A stretch of DNA of 64,000 bases from Microglena sp. YARC (GCA_022414725.1 JAJSRW010002068.1:1-64000); one strand, 5' to 3'. Shown: positions 1 to 12,178, counted from the stretch's first letter. Notes: generated by a model not told the origin, from the sequence alone. Translations and numbers: made by a program.

Positions 1-506
1 AGCTGACACGTGAACTGCGCAGTACGCGGCACCGTTCTTTGGATGCGTGCCTTGCAGTGGTGAGGAAGGAGACGGTGCGATGCAACGTGAGGGCGATAGG
101 AAGTGCAAACATTCGCCAGTCTGCTTATCCAGTGCCCCCATGGCAAGCTTGGCACGAGTACCACCTTATCAGATGGAAACTGTGACTCAGTTTCCGCCTG
201 TCATTGTGCATCACACCGCGAGAGTGTTGGACGTTTCCCCCGGCTCGGCCTTTTGTGCCCAGCCTGTGATCGAGTGGGCGCATTCGTCACTCTCACAAGT
301 GTGCTCAAACCAAACTAGCAGCCAATTCGTTACTTTCTTTCAAGGCGCAATCACTTGGAGGGCACATCGGGACAAAATATCGTTCAATGTCACATACTGC
401 GGCACTGCGTAATATGCCACGCGGATCGGTACAGGCCACCTGCATTTATAAGGATGTTACCTATATGAGCGGTATACTATACATTTATAAGGATGGTATT
501 GGGTTG
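1..506. other. No gene recognised
   Basis: Open frames occur on both strands (the longest is about 120 codons at 47-412 on the plus strand) but none has a recognisable motif, and they overlap in several frames. Two short copies of a string around ATTTATAAGGATG lie at about 444 and 484. I see nothing supportable here beyond possible decayed coding sequence. Confidence 0.3.
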
Positions 507-681
507 GGGACACAGACGGTTGACCGGAGAGAAGATTATGACCATAAAAGTGAATAGCGATATTTTAGAGAACCTCTCCAACCCCTGCTGCCCTCCTAAA
601 GTTGTCCCTCAAAGCAACGATCTGCAGTCTGGGCATGATTGATAAGTCGATGCCTGCCACTTTATTTGAAGAACAACTGTA
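507..681 (+). mobile_element. Remnant of mariner-Fanzor element (3' end)
   Basis: The stretch matches the 3' end of the element seen intact at 18279-19485: the GGGGACACAGACGGTTGA string, the AGCAACGATCTGCAGTCTGG string and a terminal repeat ending TTTGAAGAACAACTGTA. It carries several substitutions and small indels relative to the intact copy, so it is an old fragment. It has no left end and no coding capacity. Confidence 0.75.
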
Positions 682-1186
682 AGAAAGACAATTACAACGG
701 ACAAGTCAACTTATACCCCAGGATCTCTGAGATCCTTACAGCATTATTGTGTTTCGACCTCGCATGCCAGTTGTGGTTATCATCCGCCTTCGTTGCCGAA
801 TACCATATCCCCGTAGCAATCCATCTCCCCTCCTCGTACATACTACCCATACCGATGCGACTTGACATCCTCAATTGAACATAGTCCTTCGCACTCATCG
901 CTCACACCAGACACCACCACCAACCAGAGAGACTCGAGAGAAATTCACGATCACATCGTCCAAGAGAACTTGTCACCCGCGGATATTGCGAATAATCTTT
1001 CAAAAAATCACGGTCTCCCCATCGATATTCTCCAAGATAGCAATTTTACGGCGCTTGATAAAACCTCATACGCTCCTCGTCCATAGACTGCCGTCGCCAT
1101 CCACGGTCGTCCATTCGAAACCGAACATGATAATGTCCTCCCAAGCGCCCAGCAAAGTAACGGCGGTAAGGTTGTAAGGCACCGCC
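682..1186. other. No gene recognised
   Basis: Short overlapping frames on both strands with no recognisable domain. No repeats or RNA genes were seen. Confidence 0.3.
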
Positions 1187-3193
1187 TCAGCAAACCGCAA
1201 AGCAACCTCCATCATGATGTTGACACAAACGGCTTATGATCACGCTCGCAACACGCCGCTGAAGAATTTCTGTATCAGAGTCTTTGTCCAAGCTAGAGTC
1301 ATGCTTGAACGTATGTTCGTATACAACGCCGAAATTGCAAATAAGTGAGCACACGTTCCTCGTGGATACAATCAACGGGTGCATCTCTGCCATCGGTAGT
1401 GGATCTCTCTTTGTTCCAAGGCAGATCGTCCATATCTGAGCGGTATCTCTGGAGAATGCAGGTTCGGCTTGCCTGTACTCTTCTTTATTTGCATCATCAT
1501 CATTCATCTTTCTCATTTAAGAGGCGGAGGTGAAAGACATGAAACCAGGTGCGACCTCCAATTGACGAAACGCAAGATGTCAAGTGCATTACCAACGATA
1601 ACAACCACAGGCAATGAATGTGGTACCATCATGGGAGGAAACGCCGACGACTTTCCGGGCCGATCGACTTCTTAGGAAAAACCCCGTCGAATGAACGCCA
1701 CCGCTCACTACCCTCCTCAAATGCATCGGTCCACGCACGCAAAGATTCAGAGTCTGAAGTACCTGCATACACTCGTCTGAAATCTTCAACGAGAGGGAAT
1801 TGGGGGGGTACCGAATCTTGGAGGTTCGTCAAACTGGATGCAACGAGAGTTGACATATGACGAACAACTGTTGCAAGATCCCCCGCCAGTAGAGAACCAT
1901 TGGCGACACCCTTATCTGACAAACTGCCACCATCATTCACCGAATGACGAGGAAGGGATGTAGGAAAGGGTACGGAGACGACAACTCTAGGGTCGCCACC
2001 GATACCCCCCCACCGACAGGGCAGAACAGGATCCATTGCCCTCGTCAGACACCAATGATAACAAAGCACTCAAAGAGGTATGCACCATCCGAAAATCGTC
2101 CATATGTTTCCACACCTTGTTGTGGAACGGTTCACATAGAACAAGTTCGTTAGCATTAGCATTAGCATTAGCATTAGCATTCATTAGGACCTTCTTCTTG
2201 CTCACCATTCGTATTGCTTAACAGGGGGTCAACAAGGAAGCGTCGGATAGTGTCACTGCGCACACCATTCCGAACGGACGCGTCACGCTCGATCGCGGAC
2301 AACGAGGATTGAATGAGCTCATTGAATACAGAAGGGGTAGGAACAACCTCAACCGAAAGTTGAGACCGTATCACCCTCATAGAAGCAACAACAACACGAT
2401 TCTCGACACCAGCAAAAACAACATCAGGAGAACGGTTGGACGCGGTGGACGCAGCGGCGATTATAAGTGCACCTAGCATCGCAATAAGTTGGGGAAAGAA
2501 TTTACCACGCACTCCCGAAGCTAGTTTCAGCTCAAACTCCTTCATACGTCATCACGGTGTCAAGGTTACGTCGTCGCATGCGTTCCCGAAACTCTGCTCT
2601 GCGGTCACGCAGACTCACAAGTGTCTTGTCGAGCGCCTTTCAATGTATCAGACGCCAACATGTCAAATGCAACAACACACGAGAAAGCCACATAGCGAAC
2701 GTTGCGTCAGTCTTAAGGCTACGGAATGGAAGACGACCCTTGGGCGGACGCGAATCCTGCAATATACTTGAAATGAGTGATCCAGGGACGATCCACTGAC
2801 ATCACCCAACAAACGGTCGCCAAAGAAACGACCCGTCCTTCTGATGTCGAGCACCACGGACCTCGGAGGACCTAGGAGATTCTGTTAAAGAATAACGGTC
2901 CATTATGTCGTTAACGTCCACGGCATACAGAATGTCGTCGAAGACGCGTCGTCCGAAGTATTCCGACTAACATCAACTAATGAAGACTGTTGTTGCGCTT
3001 TTTGAGGAGTCTTATTCTCGTTGTCATTCTCAACTTGTGCAAATGGATCTCCATTTTCCAACGTATTACGAGTGGCCATGTCCTCAATATCTGATCCAAA
3101 AGATGCAAGAGAGCGCTCGTTGGCATTTATCCCAAGATACAGCACGCAAACGCGTATCAGGTGTAACATATATGAAACCGTGACCACTACCAA
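1187..3193 (-). pseudogene. Broken minus-strand gene(s), unrecognised
   Basis: Minus-strand frames at 3193-2903, 2545-2174, 2069-1629 and 1516-1187 follow one another with stops or shifts between them and similar serine-rich composition, which suggests one or two decayed genes. I recognise no domain. The 2545 piece begins MKEFELKLASG and has a hydrophobic stretch (FPQLIAMLGALIIAAAST) that could be a membrane segment. A run of the hexamer GCATTA at 2149-2180 would encode an Asn-Ala repeat on the minus strand. The segment may be the downstream part of the broken gene at 4710-3248; order and strand fit but continuity cannot be shown by eye. Confidence 0.4.
2149..2182. repeat. Hexamer repeat (TTAGCA)n
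   Basis: About five perfect tandem copies of TTAGCA. It is a simple-sequence tract lying inside a decayed minus-strand frame. Confidence 0.9.
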
Positions 3194-3247
3194 AGTACTC
3201 GACGGTAACTGCGGCGAGCCTTCGCTGAGTCAGCAGTATACCCTACT

Positions 3248-4710
3248 CTAAAGCAATCGATCTCCGATAGTAGTAGTACCAATGCTGTCTGCCCCAATCA
3301 CAACGAACTTACCCCTCCCACGTTCGACTTTGTGCATCATCTTGGACTCCAAGAGAAACCCTTGAGATAAAAAAAGACGGAGAGGCAGCCCCAACAGAGA
3401 TATAGCATTAATAAATGATACGGTCGCATCATTATCGTCATTCGTAACACTGATATGATCAGGAAGCTGGAGATCATTATGTCTTATCGAAGTAGTAGAA
3501 GAAGACAATACTAGGAGGAGTTCTTGCAGGTGCGAAGTCCTTCGCGACGTCATTATCATGGAAGTCTTCCCCTTTGTTGACGACGACACCAAAGAGCCCC
3601 CGCCACGACGTCTTTTGTTCGCGTATTTATCTTTCTTCTCAATAAGAATGGATCTCAGTTCAATGTAGTCACTGACAACAAGAGGTATTCTTGTACGCGA
3701 GGATGCCATACGCGCGTCCAACACGCTATCCAATGATAAAACAACGTCACGTCTTAGCTGCTGTAGGATCGACGGCTGCCACCAATCGACGGCACCCCCC
3801 CCCGCCGATAACCACAACAATGCGACACCACCACGTCGTCCACCACTACTACGTCGGAGGTCCCCTAAAATATCTGTTCCATCGCGGGACACAAGGAACC
3901 CATCCACCCCAGGGTCGCTTAACGTCACGAACCAGTACAGCGCCGCCACGCACGGAGACCACAGAACCATCTGAATCAATCACACCATCTACATCATCGC
4001 CCCCACTATCTACGTTATTGTTGAAATTACTTGAGAAGAAACCACCAGAAGGAAGCTTACGCATACGAACACGGTCGCCAACAGACAACGTCGATATAAA
4101 AGACGCGTAGGCATCTGCGTCGAACGGGACTATCTTAAATCCGCGAATTGTTGCAATGCTATTGTGATCGTCTTCCCCGGATAGGGATAGAGGCACGAGG
4201 AGACCTTGCAAAGGAGCGATCGTGTTAGCAGCAACGCGGAATGATCCGTGGACGCGAAACGATGATCCTGGTGGTCCCCGTGGCGTGACAACACATAACC
4301 TCCGAGGGAGATGTGTAACGTACGTTCGCCTTCGTTGTCGATGAGTCAGTAAAGACCAATGGAGAAGTGGACGATGTGATTGAAGAAGATATATCCGAAG
4401 GAGTGGCAGCAGATTCTCGCAGTCGTTTCAGAATGTCAGTCCACATGTCTACAGTGTCCAAACCGTCAGTGTTTCCATCGCGAGTTTGAATAAAAGGGAC
4501 TTCAAGACAGACTGCATAAGCACCACTACGCCCTACACAAGAAACTGGGGCAGAGCTTGCAAGGACAAAGGTAGAAACTTGACGGTCGACTGAAATACGA
4601 GAAGACGATGAATTAGATGAGACAGGAATGCGAGAAAGAAGAAGACTGTAAGCAATGTCCCTTATGCCAAACTTAGATCCCGACTCAGATACATAAGAGG
4701 TTGTTGTCAT
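3248..4710 (-). pseudogene. Broken serine-rich protein, unrecognised
   Basis: Three successive minus-strand frames (4710-4225, 4211-3849, 3979-3248) overlap or abut and appear to be one gene of about 480 codons with two frameshifts. The start at 4710 (MTTTSYVSESGS) lies just upstream of AT-rich sequence (4715-4760), a plausible promoter region. The product would be rich in Ser and Thr with a glycine/aspartate-rich middle (around 4010-3960) and a hydrophobic patch (WSPCVAALYWFVTL). No catalytic motif was recognised. It ends in a stop at 3248. It could be a viral structural or surface protein, but that is only a guess from composition. Confidence 0.45.
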
Positions 4711-4791
4711 ACTTGTCGTTCCTTACGATGGAAATTATTATTAAAAGAATAATAATTTCTTCACCACCACTCAACGCCACTACCCCGATCC

Positions 4792-4864
4792 AATGAGCGT
4801 TCCAGCCTCTCCGGTCGATTTTTACTGGTTACGAAACATGGTCTGGAGCGGAATTGTGATTTCT
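4792..4864. repeat. Half copy of AATGGGCG-family MITE
   Basis: The sequence starts AATGAGCGTTCCAGCCTC and continues with ACTGGTTACGAAACATGG, which matches, in reverse orientation, one half of the 166-bp MITE at 55657-55822. The other half is absent and is replaced by the second MITE at 4881. It marks an old insertion truncated by, or recombined with, the neighbouring element. Confidence 0.7.
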
Positions 4865-4880
4865 CTGTGTTGATATCTTA

Positions 4881-5079
4881 CAGTCAACGAAATACTAAAA
4901 TGAAACCGCTTCGTGTACGGCACACCTTACGGTGTAGAAATCCACGGGGAAGTGGAACACCAATACGATGTTGAATCAAAAAATTACAAGATGTTAACAA
5001 GAATATCGTGGTTCTTTTTTAGAACATGTTTCATTTTACTGTTCCGCCGACCATTTACTTGAATTTGTGCATCCGACTG
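4881..5079. mobile_element. MITE, TACAGTC-family, TA flanked
   Basis: This 199-bp segment starts CAGTCAACGAAATACTAAAA and ends with the related inverted string TTTTACTGTTCCGCCGAC plus a terminal CGACTG, flanked by TA on both sides. TA flanks and short inverted ends are typical of Tc1/mariner-type non-autonomous elements. Related pieces lie at 34451-34538, about 57566-57610 and 58443-58580. There is no coding capacity. Confidence 0.65.
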
Positions 5080-5088
5080 TAGCCCTGA

Positions 5089-5777
5089 TTACATATCATC
5101 CCAAACAAGGGGCTTGACATCCTCCTCCAATGACCAAACGTATGCAACCAACAAAGCAAGACACGACAACTTGATCAACAAACCCATCGACACTAAACGG
5201 ATAATACCACGACGCTCAGGTTCAAGTACGTCCTGATCATCACTGCAATCGGAGCCACTGTCGTCGTTAACTCCAGCATCAAAGTGAGTGTCACATTCGT
5301 TTACAGGCTCTACTCCGCAGGCTCCTCCCCTCCCACATGCTCTACCACTCCTCCAACAGGCTCTACTTCAGCAGACTCTCTCTCCTCACAGGCTCTACTT
5401 CAGCATACTCTCCTCCTCCCACAGGCTCTACTTCAGCAGACTCTCCTCCTCCCACAGGCTCTACTTCAGGAGACTCTCCTCCTCCACAGGCTCTACTTCC
5501 GCAGCTCTACTTCCGCAGGCTCTTCCACATCATCTTCTGTTTCTAGGTGGCGGAGAGCACGGTGGTCGCGGACCACGTTGGCGATATGCAACCACTGCCC
5601 CATCAAACAGACGAGACCCGTGCTAGTGGAACGAACACGTTGTCCTTTTTTCAGACGCCGGATCCTCAACGAGGATGAGTTGATCTCGTATAAATCTTTG
5701 TAGTACACATTGGAACCTAGAAGTGGAATCCAAGCATCCATGGTCTCTTCAACTGGAGGAACGTACTGAAATTTCAT
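5089..5777 (-). pseudogene. Repeat-containing protein with C-terminal membrane segment, frameshifted
   Basis: The minus-strand frame starts at 5777 (MKFQYVPPVEETMDAW) with a roughly 80-residue basic N-terminal domain of unknown type. From about 5545 to 5310 the DNA is a tandem repeat of 33-36 bp which in one frame reads EVEPVGGGESA over and over. A separate in-phase tail (5280-5089) is acidic, then hydrophobic (LVSMGLLIKLSCLALLVAYVW), and ends in a stop at 5089-5091. N-terminal and tail frames differ, so at least one frameshift lies in the repeat, as expected for an unstable tract. It is probably a viral tail-anchored membrane protein. No homologous family was recognised. Confidence 0.5.
5310..5545. 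repeat. Tandem repeat, 33-36 bp period
   Basis: Copies of AGGCTCTACTTCAGCAGACT with TCTCCTCCTCCCAC spacers recur about seven times with variable length. Length variation is often not a multiple of three, so the repeat shifts the reading frame of the surrounding gene. Confidence 0.85.
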
Positions 5778-5823
5778 TTACACTCTATAAAAAGGCACGT
5801 TGATTTCTTCTGATACTATTGTA

Positions 5824-8309
5824 TCATTGATAAACCTTTAAACGTAAACGCGCATTCAGGCTGAGCACATTTTCGCAAACCTCGTCACCACAAACAGTGG
5901 GAACAGACTTCATATTGTCCTCATCGACATGCGTTTGGGGCAAAGGAGTATTGTTCGCGGCGCCGTCGAACTTGACGCGCGTGGCCTCTGCAGCCGCCTG
6001 AGTGCGCAAGTAGTACATGCCAGTCTTCAGACCCTTACGCCACGCGTACATCAGAGCGCTGCTCAGACGGCTGAAGGAGGCTTCGTCATGAAAAGGTTCA
6101 TGCTCTGCGACTGACACACAAAAGGCCCCCGTGCAACAGCGTGGTCGATGATGCAACGTTGAGGAATCTCCCAAACGGTCCTGTAAAGCTTGCGCACATC
6201 CTCAGGAATCTCGGAGAGGTCCTGCACAGAGCCGTCGTGAGCCATGAGACGATCGCGAAGCTCAGGCGTCCAAATGCCCCTGCTAATCAACGTGCGCATC
6301 AAGTGGCGGTTAACCACCAGAAACTCTCCAGCGAGAGTGCTCCTCTTGAAGATGTTGCTCTGGATGGGCTCGAAAACTCACTGTTGCCCAAAATCTGGGA
6401 AGTTGAGGCTGTAGGCATCAATGCCGTGAGCAAGCTGTTACGAACACCGTGCGCATCACGCGGTCACGCATCTCATCCCAATCGTAGCGTCCTGAAAGGT
6501 CACTTGGCGAAGACATCCCCCACAGGTCAAACTGGAAATGACCATAAGCCAAAGGGATGTCCCAAAGTGCTTGTAAGGGCCGAGCTCATCAGCAAGCTCG
6601 GCGCTCGCCTCCATTGCACCATGGTAAATCGTCTCCATGATATCTCTGTCAAGACGGACTGCGCGCTCGTCATCGTAAGGAAGCGAAAGAATGCAGTACA
6701 GGTCACCCAAACCCTGAATGCCGATACCGATCGGACGCAGCGAGAAGTTAGACTCTCGAGTCTCAGGAACCGGGTACATGGAAGTGTCGATCAATACGTT
6801 CAGGTTGCGAGTCACGTTCTTGGCACACGCGTGCAAAGCTCGGTGATCCACACCCATCGCAACACCTTCAACGTCATGAACCACAAACGAAGACACCGCG
6901 ATGGAGGCCAGATTGCAAACGGCGTAGCTCTTCGAGTCCGAGTACTCGGTGATCTCAGCGCAAAGGTTCGATGAACGGATCGTACCCATGTTGGACTGAT
7001 TGCACTTCCGATTCACGTGGTCCTTGAACATCATATACGGTGTACCCGTCTCCAACTGGCAGGAAATGATGTGCTGCCAAAGAGTACGTGCAGGCATGCT
7101 GCGGATGTAGCGCTTATTACGCACGTGCTCGTTGTACAACTCCGAAAAAACGTTCGCCGACAGCATCGATCAAGTCAGGGCACACGTCAGGAGACATAAG
7201 GTACCACTCCGAGTCGTTATCAACACGAAGCATGAACTCGTCAGGAACCCACAAAGCTACGAAAATGTCCCGAGCACGCTCCGTCTCAGAACCAGTGTTG
7301 CGACGCAACTCGACAAACTCCCACACGTCAGCATGCCATGGCTCAAGGTAAGCAGCCATGCTCCCCTTGCGGCGACCTGCCTGGTTGCAGTAGCGCACCA
7401 TGTCGTTGTAGCACCTCATCATCGGGACGATGCCGTCCGTCCGACACGCCGTTCGTGCTAAAGATACGAGAGCCACGGGCGCGGACGTTCGATACATGAA
7501 CACCAATGCCGCCAGCCCACTTGGATATCATAGCACTGTTCTTGAGTGTCGTCCAAATACCGTCCATCGAGTCCTCCGTACCCAGCAAGTAACAACTGCT
7601 GCACTGGGCGTTCTTGGTACCCGCGTTGAACAAAGTAGGTGTCGCGTGCGTGTACAACCCCAACGACATGTCGTCGTAGCACCTCTGGATGCGTGGCAAA
7701 ATCAGAGAGGCCGGCTTTCGACGGGTCGTTCACGAAGATCGCAACACGCAACCACATGTCTTGAGGACTCTCGAAATCACCAGCTCATCCGGGAAGGACA
7801 CAAGCAGGTAAGAACGCTCCATGGTTCGAAATGCAAAGTAGCCATGTCGACGAGCGTCGCGGTCAGGGACGATCATCGCGTTCAGGGCGTCTGCGTTATG
7901 GGACACGAACTCGAGGTACTGGGCATCAAAACGGACGCCACCGTGATTCGAAAGGAACGCCGTCTTCTGAGAAAAGGAGACCTCGCTATATCCGTGGGAC
8001 GACATCGTGTACCGCACGCGCTTCGCCAGGTTCGACATCGCGATGCATGCAGCGACCGTGTCGTAGGCATAGTGCACGCTTTGCAGCGTCGCGCACAGCC
8101 GGGCGGACAGGTCGTCAAGCTCTACTGTGGTGATTCCGTCGTACATGCCGCCCGATCGTCTGCATGACGATGCAGTCCACATCTACGTTGGCGACCAGGT
8201 CGGCGCATGAATCGGATATCAAACGAAGAATGCGCTCCTTGATGGCGTCGAACGAAACAGGACGGACCGAGCCGTCACGACCAATGACCTTCATCGCGAA
8301 ACACCACAA
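5824..8309 (-). pseudogene. Ribonucleotide reductase, large subunit (class I), multiply frameshifted
   Basis: Class I ribonucleotide reductase alpha subunits reduce ribonucleoside diphosphates to make DNA precursors, usually with a ferritin-like beta subunit that is not present in this window. Family motifs appear in the correct order on the minus strand: an N-terminal cone-like region (8309-8115), YTHATPTLFNAGT (about 7650), SSCYLLG, KWAGGIGVHVS, GSMAAYLEPWHADVWEF (about 7340), SSNLCAEI, CNLASIAVS (about 6910), RPIGIGIQGLGDL (about 6720) and a C-terminal CGDEVC pair (about 5890). The total length (about 820 codons) is normal for the family, but the reading frame changes at least seven times. 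Residue conservation despite broken frames indicates recent inactivation or uncorrected indel errors. It is an intact-length but non-translatable copy as given. Confidence 0.93.
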
Positions 8310-8375
8310 ATTTATATGAATAACAATTTAATTGTATAACACATGTTATTGTTTATACCAAACACATTCGACCGC

Positions 8376-10258
8376 TCACCATCTGAAGCTCGACATAACT
8401 GGGTCCCGGAGATGCCCACATGATCCCATCCAAATGCTTAATGGCCACGTGCTGGGGGTAGGGTCGTACGATGGGCGGAGGGTGTTCAATCTCCTTGCGT
8501 ACAATTGACGATGCATGTACGAGGCCTCTTCGAGGACCGTCTCAAAGATTTTTGGCAAAAAATGTACCGATGTCTTACTGAGTATCAGGTTGGAAGGCCG
8601 TAAATTTAAGTAACCTAAAACCTCAGACATTTTTTCAGGAGTGAAAAGAGCATTGATAGACATCAACATGTTGTTAGCATTGTATTCCACAAATGCGTCA
8701 TAGAGATCTTCGATTGTAGTAGAAGATTTGGAGGTCACGCGCGTGCATGAAAGTAGAAAAACACATACAGCCTTGCCATCAAAGTCGGACACTGTAGTCT
8801 GCTCATTACGCAAGATGCGCAACGATAGCCTCACATCCAATATGCAGCGAAGAAGTTCAGCCTCGTCCAATCGAGCACTCGAAGAAACACGTGCATCCAA
8901 AAGTGACTTGGATAGAGGATCGTCAATAACCGGAAATACAAAGTTGTCATTCATCGATTCTTCAACGTCTTCTTCTTCTGGGGCATGCTCCAAGAACACC
9001 ACCTTACCCCCTTTTGCAAGGCCACAAATATCCGACATTCTTCTTTTCCGCGTTCTTCCTTGACGATCTCTCGTTTTCCAAACGGGTTGAAGAGTAGTGT
9101 CCAAGGAACCAGGACTAATCGCGATACGAGTTGCACCGTTGCTGCCATCCAAAATGAAGGTGGTTTGTTATTGCTTTCGGTTTCCAATACTTCAGCGGCC
9201 TTGTTGTCGTGCAAACTCTTTGGGTTTTCTCTTTATTGTGTGGAACTCTATCGTATGGTCCCATGGAATTCCAGGGGAAATCAACTTCGTTGACCGGAAG
9301 TGGAAAATCATTCATGACATCACCTGTTGGTAAGATTCCCTCATTTGCGGGTACCACAAGATACGTATCGTCGTCAGAAGGCAACAAAGTGTTATCTTTC
9401 TTCATTTCAGCGAGGTTAGCTTTTCCGCATTCTTCCTTGACGATCGCTTGTTTTCCAGCCGGGTTGAAGAGCAGTGTCCAAGGCTTTAGGGACAATCGCA
9501 ATACGAAGTACACCGTTGTTGCCATCCAAAATGACGGTGGTTTGTTGTTGCTGCCATGGTTTGTTGTTGCTGCCATGGTTTGTTGTTGCTGCCATGGTTT
9601 GTTGTTGCCATCCAAAATGACGGTGGTTTGTTGTTGCTTTTGTATCCGATACTACAGCTACCTTGTTCTCTTTCAACTCGGTGGTGGTACATATGTCATC
9701 CTTGGGCTCCTCTTCATTGAGTAGAACGCTATCGTATGGTCCCATGGAATTCCAGGGGAAATCAACTTCGTTGACCGGAAGTGGAAAATCATTCATGGCA
9801 TCAAGGGTTGGTAAGGTTCCCTCATTTGCGGGTACCACAAGATACGTATCGTCGTCAGAAGGCAACAAAACGTTTTCTTTCCTCATTTCAATCAACTTGC
9901 AAATCATCTTCACAACATCACTGCTACTAGCGCCCGCATCGACGACATCATCTTGCAAATCATTCACATCATCACTGCTACTAGCGCCAGCATCGACGAC
10001 ATCATCTTGCAAATCATTCACATCATCACTGCTACTAGCTCGACGACATCATCTTGCAAATCATTCACATCATCACTGCTACTAGCTCTAGCATCGACGA
10101 CCTCATCTTGCAAATCATTCACATCATCACTGCTACTAGCTCCCGCATCGACGACATCATCTTGCAAATCATTCACATCATCACTGCTACTAGCGCCCGC
10201 ATCGACGACATCATCTTTGCAAATCATTCACATCCGACAATCCTACCTGATCAGTCAT
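8376..10258 (-). pseudogene. Acidic repeat protein with internal tandem duplication, frameshifted
   Basis: The minus-strand gene probably starts at 10258 (MTDQVGLSDVNDLQ). One extra A at about 10216 shifts the frame away from the next section, an 18-residue repeat (NDLQDDVVDAGASSSDDV). It is followed by two versions of a domain containing NEVDFPWNSMGPYD (DNA copies 481 bp apart, at about 9251 and 9732), a Gln/Asn-rich stretch from a short CCATGGTTTGTTGTTG repeat (9540-9605), and a non-repeated C-terminal domain ending at 8376 (frame 9152-8376, 258 codons). Further frame breaks lie near 9450 and 9130. No known domain was recognised. The composition suggests a flexible acidic protein. Confidence 0.5.
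9905..10225. repeat. 54-bp tandem repeat
   Basis: About six copies of a 54-bp unit containing ATCATCTTGCAAATCATTCA and CATCACTGCTACTAGC, one of them shortened by 9 bp. Most units are a multiple of three and would add 18 acidic residues to the minus-strand protein. Confidence 0.9.
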
Positions 10259-10452
10259 TACAACTTATTATTATTCATTGGAAACATATATACGGCTTTC
10301 GAAACGCACACATTTAGCGGGGTGTTGAGAGAACTTTGTTGGACGGACCATCCACTCATATTTCAAATTTATTTGTGAAAAAAAATTGACGACTTTTTAA
10401 TTCATTTAAGATGACAACAACCAACTATTGAAAAATATTGAAAACACCCATC

Positions 10453-11371
10453 ATGTCTTCTTCAACTTCTACACAGATCATCAATGAATTCGTCAATGAG
10501 ACGGGTATCATTGGTTTCCTCCAGATTAACAGAAAGAAGATCGTTTCGAAGGCAACAGTCTCTGAACTAGAGAATGTTTGCAACAAATTGGTTTCTATTG
10601 AAATCATTCCGGATTGCCTCACCGACTCTGTCGGTGCACTGAAGGTGGCGTACGAGAAGTTCCTTCAAACTCCCCCAGTGGGGGGAGAAAAGGACCTCTA
10701 CAAGCTATGCTTCTCCCGGTTGCCGTCGCTACGGCTGCTGCCAAGGATGCTGCTCTAAATGCAGCTTCTAACACTGCAGTCGGTCTCAAAGAAACTGCTG
10801 AAGTCGACCTCCCAGAGGACTACGAAAGGTTTCTCTGCTTATTGAAGCTTTCTCTGCTTACAAAGCATATCTTGACAAGGCATTCGTTGCCGAAGTATCT
10901 GCTTACAAGGAAGATGTCAACAAGGCATCCGCTGATAAAGAAGCTGCTCTCATTGCACAAATCGATCAAGTATCTGCTGTTTACCAACGGGTAATCGAAG
11001 CTGCTACGCATCAGTCGCCTTCCCCCTCCAGTGGGACCACCTCCACTTATTGTGGAGGGTCCTACACTCATACACGCCTAGACTCCGACACTATCGAGGA
11101 GTTCGTCAATAAGACGAATATCTTCGGTGTAGTGCAGAAGAAGGACAAGGGTAAGATTGCACAAGGCGCAACAGTCACAATTCTTCAGACTGTTTGCAAG
11201 GCAGTCATTTCATTGGAAAACGTGCCTGAGTGCATGGCCGACTCTGTCGGCGCACTCAAGGTGGCGTACGAGAAGTTCCTTAAAACTCCCTCCAGGGGTA
11301 AAAAGGAACCTCTCCAATTTATGATTCTCCCTGTTGCAATCGCTGCGGCTTCTGCCACCACCAAAATGTAG
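10453..11371 (+). pseudogene. Ala-rich two-domain protein, frameshifted
   Basis: The gene starts at 10453 (MSSSTSTQIINEFVNET). The first domain (to about 10670) contains DSVGALKVAYEKFLQT. A second related domain at 11080-11290 reads DTIEEFVNKTNIFGVVQKKD and again DSVGALKVAYEKFLKT. Between them lies an Ala-rich, probably helical segment (AVATAAAKDAALNAASNTA, then AYKEDVNKASADKEAALIAQ) that falls in other frames, so there are at least two frameshifts (near 10680 and 10820). Both shifts lie close to short GC-rich palindromes (10670-10688 and 11024-11064). The family is unknown to me. The duplicated domain and a second gene copy downstream suggest a virus-specific expanded family. Confidence 0.5.
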
Positions 11372-11465
11372 TGCCCAACGCGCCGCATACTTTTTTTTTG
11401 ATCACGTTCTTGGATTTCATGGAGATCCGTGATCTAAAAAAGAACCACGATATCAAGCAAATCAT
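11372..11465. other. Spacer with inverted repeat
   Basis: Between the two gene copies lies TTGATCACGTTCTTGGATTTC followed by GAGATCCGTGATCTAAAAAA and AAGAACCACGATATC, an AT-rich spacer with loosely inverted strings. No gene is present. Confidence 0.3.
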
Positions 11466-12178
11466 TCACATCCGACAATCTTACCTGATCAGTCATTACA
11501 ACGTTCGACTTTTTAATTCTTTAAGATGACAACATATTGAAAAATATTGAAAAACCCATAATGTCTTCTTCAACTTCTACACAGATCATCAATGAATTCG
11601 TCAATAAGACGGGTATCATTGGTTTCCTCCAGATTAACAGATCGTTTCGAAGGCAACAGTCTCTGAACTAGAGAATGTTGCGACAAATGGTTTCTATTGA
11701 AATCATTCCGGATTGCCTCACCGACTCTGTCGGTGCACTGAAGGCGGCGTACGAGAAGTTCCTTCACAAAAAAGGACCTCTGATATGCTTCTCCCGGTTG
11801 CCGTCGCTACGGCTGCTGCCAAGGATGCTGCTCTCAATGCAGCTTCTGACACTGCAGTCGGTCTCAAAGAAACTGCTGAAGTCGAAGTATTCTGCTTACA
11901 AGGCAGATGCCAACAAGGCATCCGCTGAAAAAGAAGCTGCTCGCATTGCACAAATCGATATAGTATCTGCTGATTACCAACAGGTATCGAAGCTGCTACG
12001 AAGCTGCTGCAGTCCTCCCCCTCTAGTGGGACCTCCTCCATGCCTACACTCATACACGCCTAGACTCCGACACTATCGAGGAGTTCGTCAATAAGACGAA
12101 TATCTTAGATTGTGAAAGTCAGGAAAACGTGCCTGAGCATGGCCGATCTCGACTCAAGGTGGAAGTTCCTTCAAACTA
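11466..12178 (+). pseudogene. Second copy of the Ala-rich protein, truncated
   Basis: This segment repeats the upstream region and start of the gene at 10453: the intergenic string CCGACAATCTTACCTGATCA, an ATG at 11561 (MSSSTSTQIINEFVNKT), DSVGALKAAYEKFL at about 11740 and the helical segment ASAEKEAARIAQIDIVSADY at about 11930. It has several short deletions and frameshifts. After 12060 only fragments of the second domain remain before an IS607 TnpB remnant. Duplication of the intergenic sequence together with the gene start points to a local tandem duplication of about 1.2 kb. Confidence 0.55.

Noticed and set aside
47..412. 121-codon frame at the window start
   Set aside because: No domain, overlaps frames on other strands, and neighbouring sequence is decayed.
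6141..8167. Long plus-strand frames across the ribonucleotide reductase region (6141-6974, 7430-8167)
   Set aside because: They are antisense shadows; the minus strand carries the family motifs in order.
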